Below, piece after piece: positions 1-10,235 of a stretch of DNA of 64,000 nucleotides. How positions within the stretch are numbered: position 1 is the first letter of the stretch; every line of letters starts with the position of its first letter. The notes beneath the pieces were generated by a model. It was not told the origin of the DNA. It saw only the letters and a list, made by a program, of their open reading frames with translations, and did no database searches. The translations under genes were made by a program, and so were the position numbers. This DNA comes from Prorocentrum cordatum (Eukaryota; Sar; Dinophyceae; Prorocentrales; Prorocentraceae), in the NCBI GenBank assembly GCA_963575745.1, contig CAUYUJ010019356.1, positions 1-64,000 of the forward strand, read 5' to 3'.

Positions 1-147
1 CAAGTAACCAATGTCTCGAGGTGGTTTCAGGGACCCCAAGCTTCGCCCCCCCCCCCCCCCCCCCCCCCCCCCGGCGGCTGCCCAGCCAGGGGCCCCATCC
101 AGTTTTTTTCCTCTCGGCTGGCCTAGCCAGCGCGAGAGAGCTATAGC

Positions 148-2541
148 ATGCACGATACCGCACATCGTGACACATCTTTCGCCTCGCTTCACTGTGCCAT
201 GGGCAAACAGGGGACAAATGGGGCCCCGCGAGATTTTTCTTGGGAGTGCAGCGAGTGCAAAGCCACTACCAGTCGCAATCCCCATTGGTGCTGGCGCTGC
301 GGTTCCCATTGGACGAAGACGGCTACGGGCTGGACGCGCCCACGCGGAGGAGGAAGCCCCCGAGGGAACGGACCACAGGGCACAGACAAAGGTGACGGCA
401 CACACAAAGACAAGAAAGGCAAAGGCAAGACAGGAGGACAATCACAAGCAGATGTTCGTGATGCGCGTGCTGTTTCTCATGGCAGGGATGACTCTACAAA
501 TTCTGCGGCATCCAATCCCTTCAAGCTTGGCGCTCCAGACGAACCCAGCGCCGTGGACCTCTCCAGCCCCGACAAGGAGAATAAGCAAATCGTTGGGAAC
601 ATTGGACACCAGATCCAAGTACTCCAGCACGCCTGCGACACGCTTGCCAAGGGAGAAGATGGACCCGAGGGAGAGGCAGCCAAGGCTCTCCAACGCAAGC
701 TCCAGGCGCTCCGAGAGGAGCGTGACAGCGCCAAGTCCGCCAGCCAGAGGCTCCTTGTGGCCAGCGGCAAAATGTCCAAGTTTGAGAAGCAGGTCGAGAG
801 CCACGCCAAGACGGTGGGCATGCTCGAGGTCAAAGTACAGAATGCAGCAGCACACCTTCGAGAGCAAGAGCGGGGGCTGGAGATCGCCAAGCAGAGCCTG
901 GCCGAGGCCAAGCGTAAGCTCCAGGAAGTCAATAGCGATATGGCTGTGCACAAAGCGGCTGCGGCGGCCGCCAGTGAGTCAGGAAGCCGGTCATCGTCCC
1001 CCAAGCCATCGCCCACGCAGATCTTCGCTCTCACCTCCGAGGAGCTGCAAGCAGCCCTTGCCGCGCGGGCTGCCTTTATTTCCGGCCACGACGAGAACCA
1101 TATTAACAACGCCATGCAATTATTGGGGCCGCTTTTCGGTCCACTTCCAGCAGACGCAGCAGATGCAGCAGATGTACCTGTCCCTGCGGGGCCGCCATCA
1201 GCTGATGCGCAAGGTGCAGCCACTGGAGCAGGCGCAGCAGGAGCAGGAGGTGCAGGTGATCGAGCTGGCCGCGCAGCTGGCCCGTCGCCAGCAGCCCGCT
1301 CTGAGGCCCCCGAAGCCCCCACAGGGAGCCCCTTGCTGAGGCCCAGGCTGCGAAGCCAGGCCCCACGGGAGACGCATCCAGGGGTGAGGGAAGCCGCATG
1401 CCAGCCAAGAAGGATGGGTAACCCATCCGCAAGACGGACCTACCATGAGACTCCCCCACCTGTCGGCCCCCCGACCCTCCGCGCCCTGTCTCAGGCGGTC
1501 CCTTTCTTCACTTTTGCACTGTCAATTCCTCAGGATGCACCGGGGTCCTGGACCAAACATTCTTCTAGCGCCCACATTGTCCTAGTTCAGGGGCACAAGC
1601 TCAGCCAGGACAAGATAGGTGCTGCCAGCCAAACAGCGTTGAAGTTTGGCTGGGGAAGTTTGTGGGCCGCCGCTTACCACCGCCGAGGGGCGCCAGTCGG
1701 GGGGGGAGTTGCTATTCTGCGCAGAAGCTATTTTGATTTGTGGCAAGAAGCGGGACGAGGGATCGTGGCTCCAGGGAGGATCCCCCACGCGTGCTGCCGC
1801 ACACAGAGCTTCGGTGTCTTCTCGATTTACGTCAACTACTGGGTCTCAGGAGCTGGCCTTGGTAAGCGAAATCTCGACCTCTGTCAACAGCTGGGAGAAC
1901 ATGTGCTTGCCCGTGGGCTACCGTTCGTGGCCGGTGGAGATTACAACATGACGCCTCGAGAAATTAGCATCGGATGTGAGCCAGAATGCTTCGGGGGAGA
2001 GGCAATCTTAGACCCGAGCGCCCACGCCTGTTCTATAGAAGACTCACGCCGCACCATCGATTTCTTCATACTCAGCAAGATTATTGTCACAGCTTTCCTC
2101 TCCATCAAGGCCGATCCATCTGGCGATGTGTTTCCTTGCAAGCCGGTGGGTTTGCATTTGACGACGGAGACTTACTTGTTGCAGGTGGAACGTCTTGAGG
2201 CGTGCCAGAAGCTTCCAGTCCAGCTCCCAGTTGGGCCAGCGCTACCTCCACCTCCCTACCAGGACCTCCAAGATAACATTGCTGCTGCTGCTGCGCACTT
2301 CTCCAAAGGGGGCAGGTTCTGTGACCCCGCCCACCTGGGGGAAGCTGCGCTCGAGAGTACCCTCGACCAGGTTTACTCGCAGTGGTGCTCCAGGGCCTGG
2401 GGGGAGCCCAAGCAGGTTTTTCACACGCACACACACGCACACGCACCCGCGTCTGGCAGAGAGGAGGGCCTTCCTCATGAAGTTAGCCGGGTTGATCTCA
2501 GGGCCCTTTTGATCGCCAAGGATAACCCCGGGAGGTCCTAG
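148..2541 (+). CDS. Retroelement N-terminal protein: zinc finger, coiled coil, endonuclease
   Basis: This 797-residue frame starts at an ATG and ends at TAG. Residues 32-51 fit a RanBP2-type zinc finger (W-x-C-x2-C with an Asn, then C-x2-C: C34, C37, N44, C48, C51). A Lys/Gly-rich stretch follows, then a Gln/Glu/Lys-rich coiled coil at about 150-270 and an Ala/Gly/Pro linker. Residues about 470-680 resemble an exonuclease/endonuclease/phosphatase domain, which nicks target DNA in LINEs: VLVQGHKL near 478, FVAGGDYNM near 594, RTIDFFILS near 635 and VGLHLTTE near 667. The usual Gln-Glu metal ligand pair is changed to Gln-Gly and the final Asp-His is not evident, so activity is doubtful. The same frame continues open after the TAG to 3086. 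Confidence 0.6.
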   Translation: MHDTAHRDTSFASLHCAMGKQGTNGAPRDFSWECSECKATTSRNPHWCWRCGSHWTKTATGWTRPRGGGSPRGNGPQGTDKGDGTHKDKKGKGKTGGQSQADVRDARAVSHGRDDSTNSAASNPFKLGAPDEPSAVDLSSPDKENKQIVGNIGHQIQVLQHACDTLAKGEDGPEGEAAKALQRKLQALREERDSAKSASQRLLVASGKMSKFEKQVESHAKTVGMLEVKVQNAAAHLREQERGLEIAKQSLAEAKRKLQEVNSDMAVHKAAAAAASESGSRSSSPKPSPTQIFALTSEELQAALAARAAFISGHDENHINNAMQLLGPLFGPLPADAADAADVPVPAGPPSADAQGAATGAGAAGAGGAGDRAGRAAGPSPAARSEAPEAPTGSPLLRPRLRSQAPRETHPGVREAACQPRRMGNPSARRTYHETPPPVGPPTLRALSQAVPFFTFALSIPQDAPGSWTKHSSSAHIVLVQGHKLSQDKIGAASQTALKFGWGSLWAAAYHRRGAPVGGGVAILRRSYFDLWQEAGRGIVAPGRIPHACCRTQSFGVFSIYVNYWVSGAGLGKRNLDLCQQLGEHVLARGLPFVAGGDYNMTPREISIGCEPECFGGEAILDPSAHACSIEDSRRTIDFFILSKIIVTAFLSIKADPSGDVFPCKPVGLHLTTETYLLQVERLEACQKLPVQLPVGPALPPPPYQDLQDNIAAAAAHFSKGGRFCDPAHLGEAALESTLDQVYSQWCSRAWGEPKQVFHTHTHAHAPASGREEGLPHEVSRVDLRALLIAKDNPGRS

Positions 2542-4629
2542 GCCCGCTGTGTCGGCTGGCTTGCGCGAAGATTAACTGAGCTTCGGTCGCTTCTCGCGAG
2601 CGCCGAAAGACGGCGCGCTCTGGGCACGCGCCTCCTTATTCAGCACGCCGGCGGAATTCGCGAGAAAGGGTGCCCTTTCACCAGGTTCTGGCCGCAAGGC
2701 GAAGATTTCGCCCACACTATTATCACGCACGCCCTCAGTCCGATCTGGGGCCTCTACTGGAGCTGGGACGAGGGGGAGTGGGATTTCATCAGCGTCGACT
2801 GGGCCAGCGCCCAACTGTCGGAGCTGGAAACCCACTGCCTCGCCAAGGAACGCGCCCAGCAGAGGAAGGATTGGACCAAGTGGTGTGAAGAAGCTCTAGC
2901 TGGAGGTGCCTCACGGGCGCGCCAGTTCACCGCGCTTGCCAGTGAATTCAAGGAAGACCTCGTTAAAGATCACGAGGGCAACCCCGCTGCCTCTTTTGTT
3001 CAACCAATTCAGCCACCAGATAAGTATTTGGGAAGAGGCGCGGGCAGCCAGCCGGACCAGCCTTCTGATCATGGGCGAAGAAAATGATTTGGACATCCCC
3101 CCAGGGTCCGACACCGAAGAGATGCGGAGCTTGTCGAGGAGTTTCACAACGGCCACCATCGCCATTGACGGGTTTCATCCTCGCCACTCCGCCCTCATTG
3201 GGGGCGAAGGGCTCAGGGTCCTGTCGGGAGTTTTTACATGTCTGAATATCATCGGCAACAGTCCCGCGGGACTTCGCCAGCCCATCGTTGCTCTTTACAG
3301 GAAGCCGCTCGAAGGAAGGCGGCCCGTGGGTTTCTATCAGTCCACCACCAGACTTTACTCCAAGGGCCCAGCCAACGATTGCAGGAGATGGGAGTCTCGC
3401 TTCGCCGCCGGCCCCGTCTTCAACATGGCCCCGCACAGGTCGACCACGGACGCAGTTTGGCGCCAGGCTGTGCGAAGTGACTTTCACCACGATCAAGGCA
3501 AGTTTGTGGGGGTCCTGCTTGCGGACCTCAAGCAGTGCTCTGAACATGTGCGCCGCAATCTGCTTTGGAGTGAGTCTAAGGGCTGTATGTTTCCCCTTCC
3601 GCGTGGTTCGCTTCACTATCAACAGCTATCGCTGGCCTCGTCGCCTACTGATGGACTCGGCTCTCAGCGAGGAGATTGAACCCACCCGCGGTATAGTGGC
3701 AGGGTCCTCCACGGCCACGTACGGCATCAAGTCCTGCACGCCGACCTCCACCCGAGAGATCAAGTTAGCAGTTGACGAGGACCCCACCATACACATTGAT
3801 GACATCACCACGTCGGTGGCCATGCCGACGGCCACGAGCTGTTTGATCTCGTTGGCCACCCTGGCTGGCCTTGTCTTCGACCAGCTCACCAGCAGGTTGG
3901 AGCTTCCGATTGCTTTACAGAAAATGCAGTTTACGACCAACTCCAGCGAGGTGGCCAGGCTGGCGCCCACGGCGCTAGGAGCTTACGGTCATACTGTAGC
4001 TGGGCACGCTGTCAATCTCGGAGTTGATTTCACCGCGGGGAAACCCAGGAGTTCCAGGGGCGCCCGATCCAAAAACAAGTCGCGGTGGAACAAAGGCCTT
4101 CGTGTTCTCATCCTGGTCAAGAAGCTCAGAAGAGCCACGGTCAAGAAAGGTGGGGTTTTTGTCTGCGGGACCAAGCCCAGCGTCACCTACGGGGAGGAGG
4201 TCCAAGGACATCCCCCCGCGGGGAGCCCTGCGCCTCCAGATGGCAAGTGCCGGACTCTGGGGAGAGGGGGCCAATCTTGATTCGTGCTGGTGCTTGGCCC
4301 CCAGCAAAGACCCTATTTCTCACGCGGGAGCCTCGCCCCGCAGGTATTGTTCCGAGCGGTGGTCTGCCACTGACCCTTTGCTCTGTGCGCAAGGCAACCT
4401 CATGGCGCGAGGACTCAGGGAAGTTTTCAGTCTGGCCAAGGATCGATTTGACGCCCCCCCCCCCCCCCCCCCCCCCGGACGCTGGCATCAAGTCACCCGG
4501 AGCTCCCTGTCTGACATGTTTTACTGGTGCAAGCAAGCTGGTTGGGAGTTTGTGGACCCCGCCTGCGTTCGCACGCCTAGTGGTGTCGTTTGTAACGTTG
4601 CGCTCGCCCCGCCAGCCCAGATATTTTGA
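2542..4629 (+). pseudogene. Element A linker and reverse transcriptase, frameshifted
   Basis: From 2542 to 3086 the frame of the upstream protein stays open and encodes a Trp- and Arg-rich linker typical of the EN-RT spacer in dinoflagellate LINEs. RT begins in the next frame near 3160 with IDGFHPRHSAL, followed by VALYRKPLEGRRPVGFY (about 3283), RSTTDAVWRQAVR, and LLADLKQCSEHV (about 3520), which carries the first catalytic Asp. After a frameshift near 3600 the chain continues with SYRWPRRLLMD, PTRGIVAGSSTATY and IHIDDITTSV near 3790, the xxDD motif of the active site, then VNLGVDFTAG near 4010. A thumb-like stretch lies in a third frame to 4629. The RT identity is firm because motif order and spacing are right; the copy cannot make one polypeptide. 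Confidence 0.85.
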
Positions 4630-5101
4630 CCTCTTAGACAAGGGCCTGCAGAGGCAAGCCCTCCACAGGACCGTCTGCGCCAAGTTGCAGGACGTGGGCT
4701 CCGACCGTGCTGCGCAGATACGAGAACGCGGGATCTGGGCCCATCCTGTTTCGAGAGCCTGGAGCTCAATAGAGCATGCGCCTGCCGCAAAGCAGATCCT
4801 TCGCCACATTTTCACTGGATGTTACTGCACAGGGACCCTCCTTCATCGACGGAGATACCAAGTTTCCCCGAAGTGCCGACATTGCGGAGCCCCCGATACC
4901 CCGTTCCATCGTGTCTGGAGCTGCCCGCTCGGGGATACTCTTCGCCAGGATTTGGGCGCTGAGCTCGTTGTGGCTGCGTTGGAGGCTGGCCCCTCGGACC
5001 CGCTCTACCACTGCCTTTGGCCCCCTGTGCTCGTTATAGAGAACCCCCCCCCCCCCCGACACCGAGGTCGCGGAGTACCTGGGCCGTGGGGGCCCGACTG
5101 A
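4630..5101 (+). pseudogene. Element A post-RT zinc-knuckle segment
   Basis: In one plus frame this segment reads about 150 residues rich in Arg, Leu and His. It contains CRHCGAPDTPFHRVWSCP (about 4876-4930), a C-x2-C-x7-H-x4-C knuckle found after the RT domain of many LINEs and thought to bind nucleic acid. The helical text before it (DLLDKGLQRQALHRTV, RQILRHIF-like stretches) is the normal lead-in. It ends in a Pro/Arg-rich run created by a poly-C tract at 5046-5057 and is frameshifted relative to both neighbours. Confidence 0.75.
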
Positions 5102-5664
5102 CCAGTTTGTTTGGGGCACCCCAGGAGTCGAAGTTTCGATTAATGGGTCCGCGGTCCACCTTGCCACCCCCCTCCTCAGCAGAGGAGGATGGTGCGCGGT
5201 CGAAGTCGCCCCAAATAAGGACCTCCGCAGGGCTGTCCGAGTCGCCCTCCCCTCCCACGTCCTCTGCAACGCTAACATGTCTGAGCATCATGGTCTGCTC
5301 CATGGCACGGCGCATTCAAGCAGAGCCAGCCCGTGTCATTCAAGATTGTGCAGCTGTTGCGCATGGCGCAGCAACCCCTCTTCGCTCGCGTGACGGCCGC
5401 AGGCAACAAGCTCGACACTGGCGCCAAGTCTTTCTGAACACAGGCATGAGAGGCTGGACTATTCACAAGATACGTGCTCACCAGTCCTTGCTGCGCGGTG
5501 ACAGGGGGTTGGGAGAGCAGACGAGGGCCCTGGGCAACCACTGGGCCGATGTTCTCGCCAAAGAGATTACCACGCACCAACTGAACCCTCAAGCCGTGGA
5601 GCGTGTCGAGGCAGGTTATAAGCAGTGGCTCGACGTGTTCCACGCTTTCGTTTTAATGCTTTAG
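5102..5664 (+). pseudogene. Element A RNase H domain, two frames, first Asp changed
   Basis: RNase H degrades the RNA of the RNA-DNA hybrid during retrotransposition. The first strand is read at about 5127 as VEVSINGSAVHLATPLLSRG, where family members have Asp at the position of Asn in ING. A second frame carries the remainder: VIQDCAAVAHG near 5340 (candidate metal-binding Asp), KIRAHQSLLRGD near 5470 (conserved His) and ALGNHWADVLAKEIT near 5530 (final Asp). The frame change between the halves and the Asp to Asn substitution suggest an inactive domain. Family placement rests on motif order and position just after the knuckle. Confidence 0.7.
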
Positions 5665-6187
5665 CCCTGGGGTAAGTCTCGGAGACCTCCAGAAGATCCC
5701 CAGGGCCCCCAAAGTATCCTCAAGAGGTCCCAGCCGTCACCGTTCCAAGTGGACCCTCAACAGATGGCAGTGCGTTGACTGCGGGAGGGCGACGGCTCGC
5801 CCACACTCGTGTCGCCGCGGGCCCTGCGCCCCGCTGCCGTCTTCCTGGCAAGCTGTCCTAACGCATGCAGTCCCCTTGGGGCCCGCCCACGACCTGTGGG
5901 CAGGACGTTTGGAGTCTGCGGGCACGGCGGTCCTGTTCTGTAGCCGTTGTGGGTCGTACTCTACTGGTCGCGCGAACCACCTGTTGTGTCCGTGTACGAC
6001 CCACAAAATTGCCCAGCCAAGGATGATTCGCAGTTGCGAGCTACCATATCCCAAAGGGTTTGGTTCTCGAAGCAGTGGCGGGTCTCTGCAGGGCTGCTCG
6101 CCCTTCACCCGCCTTTCGGGCTCTGAGCCGTTCGCCCTCTTCACACTTCCTTCCGCCCCTTTTTCGGGGTTGCGGAATTCGTTCTAG
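5665..6187 (+). pseudogene. Element A C-terminal tail with two zinc ribbons
   Basis: The frame has two Cys clusters. The first, near 5760, reads WQCVDCGRATARPHSCRRG; the second, near 5935, reads VLFCSRCGSYSTGRANHLLC followed by PC. Paired CxxC ribbons of this kind close the polyprotein of this retroelement group; their role is unproven and nucleic-acid binding is the obvious guess. The reading frame ends at 6187, 35 bases before a GGA microsatellite. The minus-strand tail at 6414-7218 has the same kind of ribbons, which supports treating this as a real domain and not chance Cys clustering. Confidence 0.65.
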
Positions 6188-6220
6188 GAGTGGATGTCTG
6201 TTTCATCTGCCTTGTATGTA

Positions 6221-6424
6221 TAGGAGGAGGGGAAAGAGGAGGAGGAGGAGGAGGAGGAGGAGGAGGAGGAGGAGGAGGAAGAGTGGGGGAGGGAGGGGGG
6301 CAGGGAGGAGGGGAGGGATGAGGGGGACGAGGAGGAGACGGTGGAGGGAAGAAGGACAGGAGGGAATAGGGAGGAGGGAGGAGGGAGGAGTTAGGAGGGA
6401 GCGAGGGAGGGAGTCAGGGAGTCC
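6221..6424. repeat. GGA/GGGA purine microsatellite
   Basis: About 200 bases of almost pure purine on the plus strand, mainly GGA triplets decaying into GGGA and GGAGGGA. It fills the gap between the converging 3' tails of elements A and G. The Arg/Gly-rich frames across it are artefacts. Confidence 0.95.
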
Positions 6425-7218
6425 ACGGTGTGGCGACAGTTTCGATTACTGGTGTCTGAAGCGGTTCAGAGCCCTGCCGCTTCCCGCTGGCCAGCTCGGC
6501 TTTACCACGAGTTTTGGGCCAGAGGCCTCGGGCAATTCTATCCACGTAATCCTTCCGATTGCCCCAGACCACCCTGCCGCACTTCTCGCCTAGTTGTCGC
6601 ATCCGCCGTGACGCATAACACCCGCACGCAGTGCAAACCAGATGTGTAACCCCGGGTGAAAACTTGAAGCGTGAGATTCGTGAGCGCCCTCCCCCGAGAT
6701 GAACCCTTTGCCAAGGAGGAGGCCTATAATGAATCCCGGCCAAGGTAACTAACGGAAAACAAAGGGGAGCTCAACCAGTCGCTTTTGCGGGCCAAGGGCG
6801 TGAAACTTTGACACCTGGTACAGCTCTTTACATTTTCTTTGATGCTATGAGACGTGCCAAAGATAGTGCGCACGCTGGCCGCTGGAAGTCTTAATGCGTC
6901 ATGAGCTTGCTCCTTGTGCCTACGCTTGCCACCCTGCTCAGCTAAGATACGCTCTTCAGCTGGATGGCCTCGCGTGTGCTTTTGTAGGGTGCGCATGCGA
7001 ACTGCGAAAGCTTGTTGCTCTACATTGCGTATGCGTGAACGATCGGACTCGGCAAATCTGATTGCTTGTGCACCTGCCGCTGCGAAACAATCTGCGATGA
7101 TAATACCGAGCACGAGGAGACGGGGTGCAACGCCTCGCGCTATGTCGGCACCATGGAGATGCGAATGGGCGAAAAGCACAGTACAAGAAAGTGAGCCACC
7201 TCTCTCTCTGCAGGACAC
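6414..7218 (-). pseudogene. Element G: RNase H C-terminus and zinc-ribbon tail
   Basis: Read on the minus strand from 7218 downward. FAHSHLHGADIARG (about 7175-7130) and IIIADCFAAAGAQA match the conserved His region and the final Asp region of a retroelement RNase H. SCTRCQSFTPLARKSDWL (about 6830) and, in another frame, THLVCTACGCYASRRMRQLG followed by EKC (about 6640-6570) are CxxC ribbons equivalent to those ending element A. A short basic stretch (RKDYVDRIARGLWPK) follows. Frames change near 6740. The order RNase H then ribbons is that of element A, on the opposite strand and pointing at it. Confidence 0.65.
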
Positions 7219-7616
7219 ACCCGATTCGCCACCAAAGATCAGCGTCGGGGCCCGAGGGGTCGAGCCACTTCCGCTGATACCAACCTAAACCTACTGCATC
7301 ATCATCAGTAGTGTACACACAGTGACCAGACACACGTTTGAGACCGGCAAGGAGGCACCAGATCGATCTGCCTGGTCTGCCTGGCGCCTCGGAGGGGTCC
7401 GCACGCACTGGCAGAAATCTCCATTCGATCATCAAGCTGCTGGACGGAAACAAGTCCTAAAGCTACTCTGCGGAGCAGGGGGTGGTGGGTGTGTTTGCCC
7501 CCGCTCGCGTCTCCAAACACAAACACAGGCCATTCTGGAGTCCCTGAACCTAGTGACTTGAAACTGCTACTATCTGCTGTAGTCCAAGACTCTGAAACGG
7601 GCGGACGGGGTGACAA
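7219..7616 (-). pseudogene. Element G: N-terminal half of RNase H
   Basis: On the minus strand, FVFGDASGGKHTHHPLLRR (about 7525-7470) matches the first RNase H strand with its catalytic Asp, and CGPLRGARQTRQ the helix that normally carries the catalytic Glu (here not obvious). In the adjoining frame VYTTDDDAVGLGWYQRKW (about 7320-7270) and GPDADLWWRIG match the third conserved block, with Asp present. Nothing of RT or the knuckle is visible upstream; the coding trace stops near 7690 where the CTTGGGG composite begins. So this is the 3' part of a larger element. Confidence 0.65.
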
Positions 7617-8390
7617 CCATCCAGGTCCTGGGAGTAAAACGACGAGTCCAAAACCACACCTCGGCCCTTGGAGGTTAGGTCCTCGCTAAGTTCAAATATC
7701 ATATGGGACGACAGGCAATTACATCCCCAATTCTAGACGCTTCGCTTATCCCCACCAGCCCATCACGCAACGATGTCCAGGCGAGTTGAGGTGATCAGGG
7801 AAGTGCGGCAGCAAAGAGGAGGACGGCCGAACCGTGCAAAGGAGTGAGGAGGAGAAGGAGGAGGTGGATGGATGGATGGATGAGGGAGTGGGAAGACGGA
7901 GGATGAATAGGATGAGGAGGAGGCGGAGGAGGAGGAGGAGGGAGGAGGAGGAGGAGGAAGAGAAGGAGTAGGAGCAGGAAGGAGGAACAGGAGGAGGAGG
8001 AGGAGGGCAAGCACAAGGACCAGAGGTCTCTTGGATGCCTCTAGGAGCCTCTTGGAGTATCTCTTGGGCGATTCTTGGGGGCCTCTTGGGACGTCTTGGG
8101 GGTCTCTTGGCGATCCTGGGGGGCTCTTCGGGGTGTTGGGTGCCTCGGGGGGGGGGCTCTTGGGGCCTCTGAGGGTCTTCTTGGGGGCCTTCTGGGGGCA
8201 TCTTGGGGGCCTCTTGGGGCCATCTTGGGGCCATCTTGGGACCTCTTGGGGCCTCCTGGGCGCTTCTTTGTGCCATCTTGGAGGAGATCTATCAAAGAAG
8301 GGCTGAGCTTTGATTAGCGCTGCCCCCCCAGGGGGCCAACATGGGGCCAACACCTGCTAAAATCAGTGATTTTGGCTTCCTCGCCGAGGC

Positions 8391-8540
8391 CGTTTTGGAC
8401 GCTCTGACCGCTCCCCGCCCCTCCTGTCCAGGTCAGTGGGTAGGGGGTAGGGGGAGGGGTAAACCCCTCCCCGAAGGGGAAGAGGGAGGGGTGGAAGAGG
8501 AAACGCCCTAAACCACCGACGCCCAGAGGGCTGGTGGGAT
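8391..8540 (+). repeat. CTTGGGG right-end module, copy 1
   Basis: Conserved module with CTGTCCAGGTCAGTGGG, a perfect hairpin of 10-bp arms (GGGGAGGGGT, AA loop, ACCCCTCCCC), then CACCGACGCCCAGAGGG and the terminal GGGCTGGTGGGAT. The terminal sequence is the reverse complement of the left terminus of the family. Confidence 0.85.
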
Positions 8541-9040
8541 TTATGTTGAAGCAGTTTTTGGGCGCCTGGGGTCCTTTTAGACGCCATCGGGGCGCTCTGG
8601 GGGGGCATCTTGGAGCAAATCTATCAAAGAAGAGCAGAGCTTCAATTAGCGCTGCCCCTCCAGACTGTCTAAAATCGTTTCCTGGACCCCTCTTGGATCG
8701 CTCTTGGAGCGCTCTTGGACGCTGTTGAGGCAGTCTTGAGGCTCTCTTGGGCCCCTGTTGGGGCCCAGTTGGGACATCTTGGCGCCATCTTGAGGCCTCG
8801 GATGGGCTTCGGAAGCGAACAAGTGAGAACACCAAAAACATTGATTTTCCCTAGGGTTTGAAGCATTTCGGCCTTTTGAGGGCACTCTGATGATGCTCTT
8901 GTGGGCACTTGGAACCATCTTGGAGCGGTCTTGGAACGTGTTGGAGCGTCTTCTGAACCATCTTCAGGCATCTTGCGCTATCTTGAGCCATCTTGGAGGC
9001 GATCTTGGGCTCTCTGAGGCCCTCTTGGAGCCGTCCTGGG

Positions 9041-9216
9041 CCATCTTGGACGCTCTGACCGCTCCCCGCCCCTCCTGTCCAGGTCAGTGGGGAGGGGGTA
9101 GGGGGAGGGGTAAACCCCTCCCCGAAGGGGAAGAGGGAGGGGTGGAAGAGGAAACGCCCTAAACCACCGACGCCCAGAGGGCTGGTGGGGAAACGCTTCG
9201 CGTATCCCCACCAGCC
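9041..9216 (+). repeat. CTTGGGG right-end module copy 2 fused to a left terminus
   Basis: The same module as at 8391-8540 with the intact hairpin. It ends GGGCTGGTGGGGA at 9192 and is followed after 12 bases (AACGCTTCGCGT) by ATCCCCACCAGCCC, so a right end and a left end of the family meet and form a palindrome of about 39 bases. Confidence 0.85.
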
Positions 9217-9470
9217 CGTCCAGAAACGACGCCCAGGCGAGTAGAGGGTCGTCCTGAGGGGCTTTTCGGCGTCTTGGGTGCCTCGGGGGGGCCTCTGTGG
9301 GCCGTTCGGGATCCTGTTTGGGGCCTCCTGGGGGGCTCTTGGGGCCTCTTGGGGCCATCTTGGGGCCTTTGGGGGCCTCCTGGGCGCTTCTTGGGGCCAT
9401 CTTTGCCCCCTCAGGAGGCCAAAACGGTGCCAAAATCTCAGTAAAATCAATGATGTTGGCTTCCTCGCCA

Positions 9471-9624
9471 AGGCCGTGTTGGACGCTCTGACCGCTCGCG
9501 CCCCCCCCCGTCCAGGTCCACGGGGAGGGGGTAGGGGGATGGGTCAACCCCTCCCCGAAGGGAAAGAGGGAGGGGTGGAAGAGGAGACGCCTTAAACCAC
9601 CGACGCCCATAGGGCTGGTGGGAT
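9471..9624 (+). repeat. CTTGGGG right-end module, copy 3
   Basis: Same module, more diverged: the left hairpin arm reads GGGGATGGGT, so the stem has a mismatch, and the end reads CCCATAGGGCTGGTGGGAT. It is followed by GATCAGGGAAGTGGACAGCA, resembling the sequence just inside a left terminus. Confidence 0.8.
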
Positions 9625-10087
9625 TGCCTCGATCAGGGAAGTGGACAGCACACAGAGGAAGCCAGTATGAGACATCTTGGGATTTCTTGAGCCATCTTGG
9701 AGGTCATTTTGGGCTCTCCGAGGCGCTCTTGGAGTCATCTTAATGAGTGCCCCCCCCCAAGAGGCCAACATGTGTCTAAAACCTTAGTGCAAACAATGGT
9801 TTGACATTATCGCCGAGGCCTCTGGGAGCACCTTGGGTGCCTCTGGGGGGTCTCTTGGGGCCTCTTGGGGGTCTCTTGGGGGCCTCCTGGGGGCCTCTTG
9901 GGGGGCCTCTTGGGGTCATCTCGGGGCCATCCTGCGGCCTCTTGGGGCATCCTGGGGGCCTCTTGCGGCCATCGTGGAGGAAATCGATCAAAGAAGAGGG
10001 GAGCTTTAATTAGCCCTGCCCCCTCAGAAGGCCAAACTGGGGCCAAAACCATAGTAAAATCAATGATTTTGGCTTCCTCGCCGAGGC

Positions 10088-10235
10088 CGTTTTGGACGCT
10101 CTGACCGCTTCCCGCCCCTCCTGTCCCGGTCAGTGGGTAGGGGGTAGGGGGAGGGGTAAACCCCTCCCCGAAGGGGAAGAGGGAGGGGTGGAAGAGGAGA
10201 CGCCCTAAACCACCGACGCCCAGAGGGCTGGTGGG
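10088..10235 (+). repeat. CTTGGGG right-end module, copy 4
   Basis: Full module with the perfect hairpin near 10,151-10,172 and the terminal CAGAGGGCTGGTGGGA. CTTGGGG units resume directly after it, so modules are embedded within longer arrays. Confidence 0.85.

Larger units (their letters stand above)
148..6187 (+). mobile_element. Non-LTR retroelement A, nearly full length, decayed
   Basis: The order of recognisable parts is that of a LINE: RanBP2-type zinc finger, coiled coil, apurinic-type endonuclease, linker, reverse transcriptase, CCHC knuckle, RNase H and a tail with two zinc ribbons. The parts lie in all three plus frames, with one in-frame TAG at 2539-2541 and frameshifts near 3086, 3600, 4060, 4620 and 5110, so the copy is dead as it stands. 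The left edge is uncertain because the window starts only 147 bases upstream and begins with a poly-C run at about 46-72. A second poly-C run (4455-4477) lies in the RT-knuckle spacer. No LTRs and no spliced-leader relic are visible. Family level (EN plus RNase H LINE) is well supported; the exact clade is not. Confidence 0.85.
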
